DNA of 21,488 bases from JBIOWF01 sp044868295 (GTDB lineage: Bacteria > Actinomycetota > Actinomycetes > Streptosporangiales > Streptosporangiaceae): assembly GCA_044868295.1 (NCBI GenBank), contig JBIOWF010000189.1, forward strand, positions 1 through 21,488, written 5' to 3'. Positions 15,192 to 21,488 of this stretch are shown piece after piece. A model generated the notes under the pieces. It did not search any database. It was not told where the DNA came from and saw only the letters and a list, made by a program, of their open reading frames with translations. Every line of letters begins with the position of its first letter. Position 1 is the stretch's first letter. Both the position numbers and the translations under genes were made by a program.

Positions 15192-16238
15192 ATGCCTCGC
15201 CCCCTCGTGGCCCTGAGCGCGACGGCACTGGTGGCGGGGACAGGCGCCGCCCTCTGGTTCCTCCCGGCCCAGGCCCGCCCGGAATGGTCGGCGCCCGCGA
15301 GCGCGGCGCAGCCGAAGATCATCGTCCAGCCCGTGACAGTGGTCCGCACGCCTGAACCCCAGATCACGCCGGAGGCGCCCCAGCCCGCCGCCACGCCGGC
15401 GCCGGTGCGGGCGGGCGGCCCGTCCGGCTTCGTGACCTTCGTCGACGCCGTGCACCACCCCGGGTTCGACCTGCCCGCGACCGCCCGCCGTACGGGCGTC
15501 CGCTGGTACACGATCGGGCATCTCACCGCGGGACAGGACGGCTGCACGCCCAAGTGGGGCGGCGTGACGGAACAGAGCCGCAACCCGGTCGCCAACCGGA
15601 TCGCGGGGCTCCGCGCGCAGGGCGGCGAGGCCGGCCTGGCGTTCGGCGGGCCCTCCGGCCACGAGCTCTCGGCCACGTGCGACAGCGAGACACGCCTGCT
15701 GGCGGCCTACCGGCGGGTGATCGGCGCCTTCGGCCTCACCACGATCGACTTCGAGGTGCGCGACTCCGCGGACGTGGCGGCCGCCCGGCGGCGCGCGGCG
15801 GCCATCGTCGCGCTCCAGCGGGACGCGCGGGAGAAGGGCAGGCCGCTCGCCGTCACCTTCACACTGCCCGCCGCCGAGACCGGCCTCTCCCCCGCCGACC
15901 GGGACATGGTGCGCGCGACCCGCGAGGCGGGCGCCGAGATCAGCACGGTCAACCTGCTCGTGCCGTTCAGGCCGGGCGCGGACGGCAACGTGGCCCGGAC
16001 GATGACCACCGCCAAGGCGGCGTACGCCCAGATCAGCTGGGCGCTGGGCGCGGCCGGCCGGTCCTGCTGGCAGCGGATGGGGATCACCCCGGTCCTGGTC
16101 AGCGCGCAGGACCTCAGCCTGGACAGGGCCCGCCGGCTCGTGGACTTCAAGGCGAAGGAAGACCTGGCCCTGCTGTCGGTGCGCGGCGCCCGCCCCGACA
16201 CCGCCGTCAGCCGCCTGCTCGGCACCTCCCAAGGCTGA
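15192..16238 (+). CDS. Secreted or membrane-anchored GH18 (ChiA-like) protein, probably catalytically dead
   Basis: 348 residues from ATG 15192, eight bases after AGGAGG. An N-terminal hydrophobic segment (about 4-25) acts as a signal peptide or anchor, followed by a Pro/Ala-rich linker (about 45-75). The rest follows the layout of the PF-ChiA-like GH18 family: FVDAVHHPGF, LAFGGPSGHELSATC (about 149-163), LLAAYRRVIGAFGLTTIDFEV (about 169-189), AVTFTLPAAETGLSPADRDMV, INLLVPF-like strand and MGITPVLVSAQD. At the active-site strand the family usually shows DFDIE; here it is DFEVR (186-190), so the proton-donor Glu is apparently Arg. Two Cys (118 and 163) may form a disulfide. It may bind chitin-like polymers without cutting them. 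Downstream neighbours are unrelated. Confidence 0.75.
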   Translation: MPRPLVALSATALVAGTGAALWFLPAQARPEWSAPASAAQPKIIVQPVTVVRTPEPQITPEAPQPAATPAPVRAGGPSGFVTFVDAVHHPGFDLPATARRTGVRWYTIGHLTAGQDGCTPKWGGVTEQSRNPVANRIAGLRAQGGEAGLAFGGPSGHELSATCDSETRLLAAYRRVIGAFGLTTIDFEVRDSADVAAARRRAAAIVALQRDAREKGRPLAVTFTLPAAETGLSPADRDMVRATREAGAEISTVNLLVPFRPGADGNVARTMTTAKAAYAQISWALGAAGRSCWQRMGITPVLVSAQDLSLDRARRLVDFKAKEDLALLSVRGARPDTAVSRLLGTSQG

Positions 16239-16329
16239 CAGCACCACACCTTCAACGCGTCGGAGTGCATGCCGGCACCGCGCAGCGCCTCCCGTCGGCG
16301 TGCGGGCCGGGCGGGGGACGGATGGCAAC

Positions 16330-16347
16330 GGCGGCGCAGCTGCCGCC
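16330..16347 (+). terminator. Small GC hairpin after the GH18-like gene
   Basis: GGCGGC (16330-16335) pairs with GCCGCC (16342-16347) around a 6-base loop, 92 bp beyond the GH18-like stop codon, followed by CTTCCC. It is a weak candidate terminator. Confidence 0.35.
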
Positions 16348-16368
16348 CTTCCCGACTACACAGGGGCG

Positions 16369-16396
16369 TTTTGTCCAGTGGCGAACTCGGACAAAA
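16369..16396. terminator. Inverted repeat TTTTGTCC-N12-GGACAAAA between convergent genes
   Basis: TTTTGTCC (16369-16376) and GGACAAAA (16389-16396) pair perfectly, and flanking CG bases can extend the pairing with a one-base bulge. The T/A-rich outer ends and the location between the convergent GH18-like and methyltransferase genes suggest a bidirectional terminator; an operator is possible but serves no obvious promoter. Confidence 0.45.
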
Positions 16397-16497
16397 ACGG
16401 TGATCGAAAACCCTTGTGCAGTGAGAAAGGGTCGGCGGTCGTGCGTCTCCCGCTGCCGCGTTGCCGCTCCTGCGTGAGACCGATGAGACGTGCCGGG

Positions 16498-17739
16498 CTA
16501 CGCCGAGTCTCTGGTCAGGAGGGCCACGCATTCCACGTGGTGGGTCATGGGGTACTGGTCGAAGGCGCGCAACTCGGTCAGGCGGTAGCCGTACGAGGAG
16601 AACCAGGCGATGTCGCGGGACAGCGTGGCCGGGTCGCAGGAGACGTAGACGATCCGGGACGCGTCGAGCGTCGAGATCCGGTCGACGACTGGGCGGCCCA
16701 GGCCCGCACGCGGCGGGTCCACGACGACCAGGTCGGCGCGCTCGATCTCCAGCCGGTCGAGCGCCTCCTCGACCTTGCCCCGCTCGATCCGCACCTGCGG
16801 CAGGTCGCGCAGGTTGCGCCGGGCGTCCTGTACGGCCTGCGCCTCGGACTCGATGCCGAGAACCGCTCCCTCCGTGCCGACGGCCTCGGCGATTCCGGCG
16901 GCGAACAGGCCGACCCCGCAGTAGAGGTCGAGCGCCCACTCCCCCGCCTTCGGGCGGGCGAAGTCGACCACCGCGTCGAGCAGGGTCACCGCCGCGCCCG
17001 GATGGACCTGCCAGAAGCCGCTGGCGGTGACCCGGAACTCCCGGTCCTTGACCCGCTCCACGAGCGACGCCTGACCCTGGATCGCCCGCGTCCCCCGCTT
17101 TCCCTCGTCGACGAGGATCGACGCGTCCACGTCCGGTACAGCCACGTTCCGGTGGGGCTTGGGGACCACGATGACGGCCCGGCCGCCGCCTGAGGAGGCG
17201 ACCACCTCGACTCCGGCGGCACCCCGCCAGTTCAGCCTCTCGGCGCCGAGCTCCTCGACGGCGGGGTGGGCGATCGGGCAGGCGTCGACGTGCTCGATGT
17301 CGTGGGACCGGTGGCGGCGCAGGCCGAGCGAGCCGTCACGGTCGGCGGCGAACTGCACTCTGGTCCGCCAGCCGAGGCCGTCCGGGGCCCCCGGCACCTC
17401 CTCGACCGTCACCTTCTGGTCGATGCCCGCCAGCCGCTTCAGCTGCTCGGCCACGACGTCGGCCTTCAACCGCCGCTGGGCGTCCAGGGACGCGTGCTGC
17501 CAGTCGCAGCCGCCACACCTTCCGGGACCGCTGAACGGGCACGGCGGCGTCACCCGATCCGGCGACGGCTCGAGGATCTCCACGGCGTCCGCGCGCAGGA
17601 ACCGCGAGGTCTCCTCGGTGATCTCGGCGACCACCCGCTCTCCAGGGAGTGTGTGCCGCACGAAGACGACACGGCCTTCGTGCCTCGCCACACACCATCC
17701 GCCGTTCGCGACGTTCCCCACCGTCAGCTCGATCCGCAC
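16498..17739 (-). CDS. TRAM-domain RNA uracil-C5 methyltransferase (TrmA/RlmD family)
   Basis: 413 residues, GTG start at 17739 with an AGAAGGG ribosome site. The N-terminal TRAM beta-barrel (about 1-60) is followed by a [4Fe-4S] cluster motif, Cys67, Cys75, Cys78 (CGGCDWQH) and Cys154. The SAM domain has DLYCGVGLFA (271-280) and DPPRAG (341-346); the catalytic nucleophile is Cys368 in VYVSCDPATLSRD, with Glu403 in HHVECVAL as the base. It makes 5-methyluridine in RNA using SAM; the cluster and TRAM domain favour a 23S rRNA target, but tRNA cannot be excluded. In actinobacteria this gene commonly neighbours the APC permease and trkA pair, as here. Its first codons are partly duplicated 78 bp upstream. 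Confidence 0.95.
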   Translation of the reverse strand: MRIELTVGNVANGGWCVARHEGRVVFVRHTLPGERVVAEITEETSRFLRADAVEILEPSPDRVTPPCPFSGPGRCGGCDWQHASLDAQRRLKADVVAEQLKRLAGIDQKVTVEEVPGAPDGLGWRTRVQFAADRDGSLGLRRHRSHDIEHVDACPIAHPAVEELGAERLNWRGAAGVEVVASSGGGRAVIVVPKPHRNVAVPDVDASILVDEGKRGTRAIQGQASLVERVKDREFRVTASGFWQVHPGAAVTLLDAVVDFARPKAGEWALDLYCGVGLFAAGIAEAVGTEGAVLGIESEAQAVQDARRNLRDLPQVRIERGKVEEALDRLEIERADLVVVDPPRAGLGRPVVDRISTLDASRIVYVSCDPATLSRDIAWFSSYGYRLTELRAFDQYPMTHHVECVALLTRDSA

Positions 17740-17829
17740 CGCGATCCCTTCTCACCCAAGGTCACACACCAGGCCGTACCCGATCGCGACGTTTCCCGCC
17801 GTCAGCTCGATCCGCACGGCGATTCCTGC
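17703..17829. repeat. Partial duplication of the methyltransferase 5' end, 78-bp period
   Basis: The segment 17703-17751 (start codon region of the methyltransferase) recurs at 17781-17829 with roughly 43 of 49 bases identical. On the minus strand the upstream copy reads GTG then MRIELTAGNVAIG and stops with TGA after 21 codons, while the true gene reads MRIELTVGNVANG. A CACACACCA motif beyond the far end is also shared. Confidence 0.85.
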
Positions 17830-17890
17830 CACAGAGCAGTCCATGCCCGACCGCCCGCCACACCGGCCGGCCTGTTCGGGCATGTGCTCA

Positions 17891-19936
17891 TCATGCCTCT
17901 ACTTGGTCGTCCTCCCGAACTGGAACATACTGACGGCGCACGGCGCCCGGGGCGGCGACATCGGGACGGCCCTTCAGGCGGTCGGAGGAGACCAGCTGCC
18001 AGGGCACGCTGGTGACCATGACGCCGGGCGTGAACAGCAGGCGGCCCTTCAGCCGCAGAGCGCTCTGGTTGTGCAGCAAGTGCTCCCACCAGCGGCCGAC
18101 GACGTACTCGGGGATGTAGACCGTCACCACGTCGCGGGGCGACCTGCGGCGCAGCGACTTGACGTAGTCGAGGACCGGTCCCGTGATCTCCCGGTAGGGC
18201 GAGTCGAGGATCTTCAGCGGCACCGGGATGCCCCGCCGGTCCCACTCCTCCTGCAGCTTGGCCGCCTCGTCGGCGTCCACGCTGACGGTGACGGCCTCCA
18301 GTTTCGACGGCCGGGTGGCCCTGGCGTAGGCGAGAGCGCGCAGCGTCGGCTTGTGGATCTTGGATACCAGCACGATCGAGTGGTTGCGGGCGGGCAGCAT
18401 CGACTCGTCCACCTCGCCCTCGGGCGCGGTGAGCTCGGCGGCGACCCGGTCGTAGTGGTGCCGGATGCCCTTCATCATCAGGAACAGCACCGGCATGGCG
18501 ATGCAGACGATGTACGCGCCGTGGGTGAACTTCGTGAGCAGGACGACGACGAGGACGATGCCTGTCATGATCGCCCCGAAGCCGTTGATGACTCGGGCGC
18601 GCATCATCCGGAAACGGGCCTTCGCGTCGGTCTCGGTCTTCAGGTGGCGGGTCCAGTGCCGCACCATGCCGATCTGGCTGAGCGTGAAGGAGACGAACAC
18701 ACCGACGATGTAGAGGTTCAGCAGCTTGCTCACGTCGGCGTCGAACGCCCAGATCAGCAGGCAGGCCCCGGCCGCGAGGATGACGATGCCGTTGCTGAAG
18801 GCCAGCCGGTCGCCTCGCGTGTGCAGCTGGCGCGGCAGGTACCTGTCCTGGGCGAGGATCGAGCCGAGGACGGGGAAGCCGTTGAACGCCGTGTTGGCGG
18901 CCAGGAAGAGGATCAGCGCGGTGACGGCGGCGATGACCACGAACAGGACCGAGCCGTCCCCGAAGACGGCCGACGCGACCTGCGCGATGATCGGCTGCTG
19001 GTAGTAGTCGGGCCCGGCCGGCTGACCGTTGATGAGGATGTCCGTGGCCACGTTCGCCGGCTCGGCGACCCGGACGCCCGACTTGAGGCCGAGGAAGATG
19101 ATGCCGCCGAACATCGTGACGGCGATGAGGCCCATCATGAGCAGGGTCGTCGCGGCGTTCTTGCTCTTGGGTCTCCTGAACGCGGGCACGCCGTTGCTGA
19201 TCGCCTCGACGCCGGTGAGCGCGGCGCAGCCGGACGAGAAGGCGCGCAACACCAGGAACGCGAGCGCGAGTCCGGCCAGATCGGCCTGCTCCGCCACGAT
19301 CTCGTACGTGGCCGTGGGCGCCTGCAGGTCCTCTGCCAGCACGAGTAGCCGGAACAACCCCCACAGGATCATGCCGATCACCGCGATCATGAAACCGTAG
19401 GTGGGGATGGCGAACGCCATGCCCGACTCGCGGATTCCGCGCAGGTTCATGAGGGTCAGCAGGACGACGATCCCGATGGCCACCAGCGGCCGGTGCTCGG
19501 CGACGAACGGGATCGTGGCGCCGACGTAGTCGGCGCCGTTGGCGACCGAGACGGCGACGGTGAGCACGTAGTCGACGAGCAGGGCGCTGGCCACGGTCAG
19601 CCCGGCGTTGGCCCCGAGATTGGTCGTCGCGACCTCGTAGTCGCCACCGCCGCTCGGGTAGGCGTGCACGTTCTGCCGGTAGGAGGCGACCACGATGAGC
19701 ATGACGGCGACGACCGCCAACGCCACCCACGGGCTGTAGCTGTAGAAGGAGACCCCGGCCAGCGACAGGATGACCAAAATCTCCTGCGGCGCGTACGCCA
19801 CCGAGGAAAGCGCGTCGCTGGCGAAGACAGGCAACGCGATTCTTTTGGGCAGCAGTTGATCGTGGAGCTGCGTGCTCCTCAGAGCGCGCCCCACGAGAAG
19901 CCGCTTGACAAGATCCGTCACCTTTGACACGTTCAT
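17891..19936 (-). CDS. APC-superfamily permease, KimA-like potassium/amino-acid transporter
   Basis: 681 residues with about twelve hydrophobic helices up to roughly residue 480 and a soluble C-terminal region of about 200 residues. The N-terminal SDALSSVAYAPQEIL has Asp41 and Tyr48 seven residues apart, the same spacing as the potassium-binding Asp and Tyr I recall in Bacillus KimA. YPSGGGDYEVA, GVEAISNGVPAFR and NTAFNGFPVLGSILAQDRYLPR are typical of this permease group. KimA imports K+ with protons and is gated by c-di-AMP through its soluble domain; whether this homologue does so is not known. ATG 19936 has GAGGA ten bases upstream. It is divergent from two trkA genes, which strengthens a potassium role over amino-acid transport, the usual automatic label. 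Confidence 0.85.
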   Translation of the reverse strand: MNVSKVTDLVKRLLVGRALRSTQLHDQLLPKRIALPVFASDALSSVAYAPQEILVILSLAGVSFYSYSPWVALAVVAVMLIVVASYRQNVHAYPSGGGDYEVATTNLGANAGLTVASALLVDYVLTVAVSVANGADYVGATIPFVAEHRPLVAIGIVVLLTLMNLRGIRESGMAFAIPTYGFMIAVIGMILWGLFRLLVLAEDLQAPTATYEIVAEQADLAGLALAFLVLRAFSSGCAALTGVEAISNGVPAFRRPKSKNAATTLLMMGLIAVTMFGGIIFLGLKSGVRVAEPANVATDILINGQPAGPDYYQQPIIAQVASAVFGDGSVLFVVIAAVTALILFLAANTAFNGFPVLGSILAQDRYLPRQLHTRGDRLAFSNGIVILAAGACLLIWAFDADVSKLLNLYIVGVFVSFTLSQIGMVRHWTRHLKTETDAKARFRMMRARVINGFGAIMTGIVLVVVLLTKFTHGAYIVCIAMPVLFLMMKGIRHHYDRVAAELTAPEGEVDESMLPARNHSIVLVSKIHKPTLRALAYARATRPSKLEAVTVSVDADEAAKLQEEWDRRGIPVPLKILDSPYREITGPVLDYVKSLRRRSPRDVVTVYIPEYVVGRWWEHLLHNQSALRLKGRLLFTPGVMVTSVPWQLVSSDRLKGRPDVAAPGAVRRQYVPVREDDQVEA

Positions 19937-20034
19937 TGATGCTAGTCCTCAGTGCCGTGCCCCGCTGACGCAGGACTCCCAGAGCGCGACATACTGTCTG
20001 ATAGGAGACCGCCTCAACCCACCGGCGGGGGAGA
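19937..20034. promoter_or_regulatory. Divergent promoter region, permease/trkA
   Basis: Ninety-eight bases separate the two divergent start codons, so control is likely shared. No clear consensus promoter pair or c-di-AMP (ydaO) riboswitch is visible, and the space is too short for the latter plus a promoter. GGGGGAG (20027-20033) is the ribosome site of the first trkA gene. Confidence 0.4.
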
Positions 20035-20700
20035 ATGCACATCGTGATCATGGGATGCGGGCGGGTCGGCTCGACCTTGGCCCACATCCTCGAGGACAGC
20101 GGCCACTCGGTCGCCATCATCGACCGCGACCCGCAGGCCTTTCGCAGGCTCCGCGCCGGGTTCCGCGGCCGCCGGGTGACGGGAATCGGATTCGACCGAG
20201 ACGTCCTGGAAGAGGCCGGCATCGCGTCGGCGTCCGCCTACGTCGCCGTGAGCAGCGGCGACAACTCCAACATCATTTCCGCGCGCGTCGCTCGTGAAAA
20301 CTTCGGCGTGGACAACGTCGTCGCCCGCATCTACGACCCGCGGCGTGCGGAGGTCTACCAGCGGCTCGGCATCCCCACCGTGGCGACCGTCCGCTGGACC
20401 GCCGACCAGATCCTGCGCCGGGTCCTCCCCGAGGGCGCCGAGCCACTCTGGCGTGACCCCACCGGGACGGTGATCCTCGCCGAGGTCACCTTCAACCCGG
20501 CCTGGATCGGTGTCCGGGCCAAGGTCGTCGAGGAGGCCACCGGCGCTCGGCTCGCCTTCGTCAACCGCATGGGTGAGGCACTTGTGCCCACGGACGAAAC
20601 CGTGATCCAGGAGGGCGACCTGATCCACCTGGTCGCGGCGGAGAACGACATGGACCGGATCAACAAGGTGCTGGCCCTGGCACCGGAAGAGGACCACTGA
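20035..20700 (+). CDS. TrkA-family potassium channel/transporter regulator, first copy
   Basis: 221 residues with the RCK layout. The Rossmann-like RCK_N domain starts at once with IVIMGCGRVGSTLA (GxGxxG at about 7-12) and the acidic IIDRDP at the end of strand 2, and the RCK_C (TrkA-C) domain lies in about 140-215 (ILAEVTFNPAWIGVRAKVVEEATG). Such proteins bind NAD(H) or ATP in the cytoplasm and gate K+ uptake. The stop codon shares one base with the start of the next gene (TGATG), so the two are co-translated and probably form a heteromeric ring. No membrane TrkH/KtrB partner is present; the divergent permease is the only transporter in sight. Confidence 0.93.
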   Translation: MHIVIMGCGRVGSTLAHILEDSGHSVAIIDRDPQAFRRLRAGFRGRRVTGIGFDRDVLEEAGIASASAYVAVSSGDNSNIISARVARENFGVDNVVARIYDPRRAEVYQRLGIPTVATVRWTADQILRRVLPEGAEPLWRDPTGTVILAEVTFNPAWIGVRAKVVEEATGARLAFVNRMGEALVPTDETVIQEGDLIHLVAAENDMDRINKVLALAPEEDH

Positions 20701-21359
20701 TGCGCGTCGCCATCGCCGGGGCGGGGGCCGTGGGCCGGTCCATCGCGGCCGAACTGCTGGAGAACGGCCACGAGGTCCTCCTCATCGACAAGAACCCGCG
20801 ATCGATCAAGGTCGAGGCGGTGCCGCGCGCCGAGTGGCTGCTCGCCGACGCCTGCGAGATCGCCTCGCTCGACGACGCCGGGCTGGAGCGCTGCCACGTG
20901 GTCGTCGCGGCGAGCGGCGACGACAAGGTCAACCTGGTGGTCTCGCTGCTGGCCAAGACCGAGTACGGGGTGCCGCGCGTGGTGGCCCGCATCAACCACC
21001 CCAAGAACGAGTGGCTGTTCAACGAGTCCTGGGGCATCGACGTCGCCGTCTCGACGCCGCGGCTGCTGTCCGCGCTGGTCGAGGAGGCCGTCAGCGTCGG
21101 CGACCTGGTCCGGCTCATGACCTTCCGGCAGGGCGACGCCAACCTGGTCGAGCTGACCCTGCCGGAGGACGCCCCGCTGGCCGGGCAGCTCGTCGGCTCG
21201 GTCGCCTGGCCGCACGACACCGCCCTGGTCGCGGTGCTGCGCGAGGGCCGGGTGCTGGTCCCCGGCGCGGACGACACGCTGGAGGCGGGCGACGAGCTGC
21301 TGTTCGTGGCCAGCCAGGACGTCGAGGACGAGCTGGGCGAGCTGCTCTCCGCCCACTGA
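20700..21359 (+). CDS. TrkA-family potassium channel/transporter regulator, second copy
   Basis: 219 residues, a paralogue of the upstream gene. RCK_N begins MRVAIAGAGAVGRSIA with LLIDKNP closing the nucleotide site; KVNLVVSLLAKTEYGVPRVVARINHPKNEWLF is the conserved core; RCK_C covers about 135-215 and ends in DELLFVASQDVEDELGELL. Start ATG 20700 overlaps the preceding stop by one base. The pair resembles a gene duplication that is common in actinobacteria. It is expected to sense nucleotide state and control potassium flux with its partner. It converges on the DUF3159 gene only 9 bp away. Confidence 0.93.
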   Translation: MRVAIAGAGAVGRSIAAELLENGHEVLLIDKNPRSIKVEAVPRAEWLLADACEIASLDDAGLERCHVVVAASGDDKVNLVVSLLAKTEYGVPRVVARINHPKNEWLFNESWGIDVAVSTPRLLSALVEEAVSVGDLVRLMTFRQGDANLVELTLPEDAPLAGQLVGSVAWPHDTALVAVLREGRVLVPGADDTLEAGDELLFVASQDVEDELGELLSAH

Positions 21360-21368
21360 CAAGGGCGA

Positions 21369-21488
21369 CTACGTCTCGCCGCTCTCCACCGGAGTACGGC
21401 CGCGGGCGAGGAGCCAGAGCATCGCGGTCAGCGCGGCGACCTGGAGGGGCCAGCCCATGACGACCTTGGCGGCGCCGAGCCAGCCCAC
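21369..21488 (-). CDS. DUF3159 membrane protein, C-terminal fragment
   Basis: The last 39 codons plus stop (TAG at 21369-21371) of a minus-strand gene that runs off the right edge. The sequence contains LGAAKVVMGWPLQVAALTAM and LWLLARG, a hydrophobic final helix with a short polar tail, as in the C-terminus of actinobacterial DUF3159 proteins, which commonly neighbour the trkA pair. The function is unknown. With so little visible, the family call rests on the helix pattern and context. Confidence 0.65.
   Translation of the reverse strand: MGWLGAAKVVMGWPLQVAALTAMLWLLARGRTPVESGET

Noticed and set aside
15065..15676. N-terminal extension of the F420-dependent oxidoreductase to codon 509
   Set aside because: The extension is antisense to the GH18-like gene; family alignment starts at MRLRIF (15064).
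17159..19348. 729-codon open frame on the plus strand
   Set aside because: Spans the antisense of two real genes and their gap; composition is low-complexity His/Asp/Arg/Gly.
19937..20034. c-di-AMP (ydaO) riboswitch upstream of the KimA-like gene
   Set aside because: The divergent gap is only 98 bp and shows none of the expected paired structure.
17802..20222. 806-codon open frame overlapping the permease
   Set aside because: Another frame of the permease and of the trkA antisense; no membrane-helix pattern.

Overview
The window is GC-rich DNA with strong G/C bias at third codon positions. Gene content (F420-dependent luciferase-like oxidoreductase, DUF1707 and DUF3159 proteins, DUF6879, Gly-rich PadR regulator, twin TrkA proteins, bacterial Hen1/Pnkp) points to a filamentous actinomycete, most likely of the Streptosporangiales. 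The placement is inferred from family distribution and codon use only.

Layout, left to right. 1-351 (-): N-terminus of a XylF/ChvE-type sugar-binding lipoprotein, with palindromic operator candidates upstream. 774-1404 (+): MazE/MazF-type toxin-antitoxin pair with its own promoter and a strong terminator. 1610-4354 (-): aconitase AcnA; two near-identical palindromes overlap its likely promoter and resemble MarR/TamR-type operators. 4715-5434 (-): YdjM-like membrane hydrolase, with an 18-bp minisatellite abutting its stop. 5787-7221 (+): padR-DUF1707 membrane protein operon; the PadR N-terminus carries a fresh 39-residue tandem duplication. 7272-9385 (+): a compact locus with a microcin-C-MccB-like E1 enzyme bearing an N-terminal peptide-recognition-like domain, a 41-residue (or 26-residue) peptide ending in Asn, and a DUF6879 protein; this is the best candidate for an undescribed ribosomal-peptide pathway. 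9635-14027 (-): RNA-repair operon hen1-pnkp, both proteins interrupted by repeat-built low-complexity inserts. 14147-15064 (-): F420-dependent oxidoreductase. 15192-16238 (+): exported GH18-like protein with an apparently lost catalytic Glu. 16498-17739 (-): TRAM-domain RNA uracil-C5 methyltransferase whose 5' end is partly duplicated just upstream. 17891-19936 (-): KimA-like APC permease, divergent from two overlapping trkA genes (20035-21359, +). 21369-21488 (-): C-terminus of a DUF3159 membrane protein.

How parts fit together. Hen1 and Pnkp form a known RNA-repair pair (heal, 2'-O-methylate, seal). The permease and TrkA pair look like a potassium uptake and gating module. In the peptide locus the E1 enzyme would activate the C-terminus of the peptide, as MccB does with MccA; a 16-bp box containing the -35 hexamer is repeated in front of the enzyme and the peptide, suggesting shared control. 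No tRNA, rRNA, CRISPR array, insertion sequence or integrase was seen.
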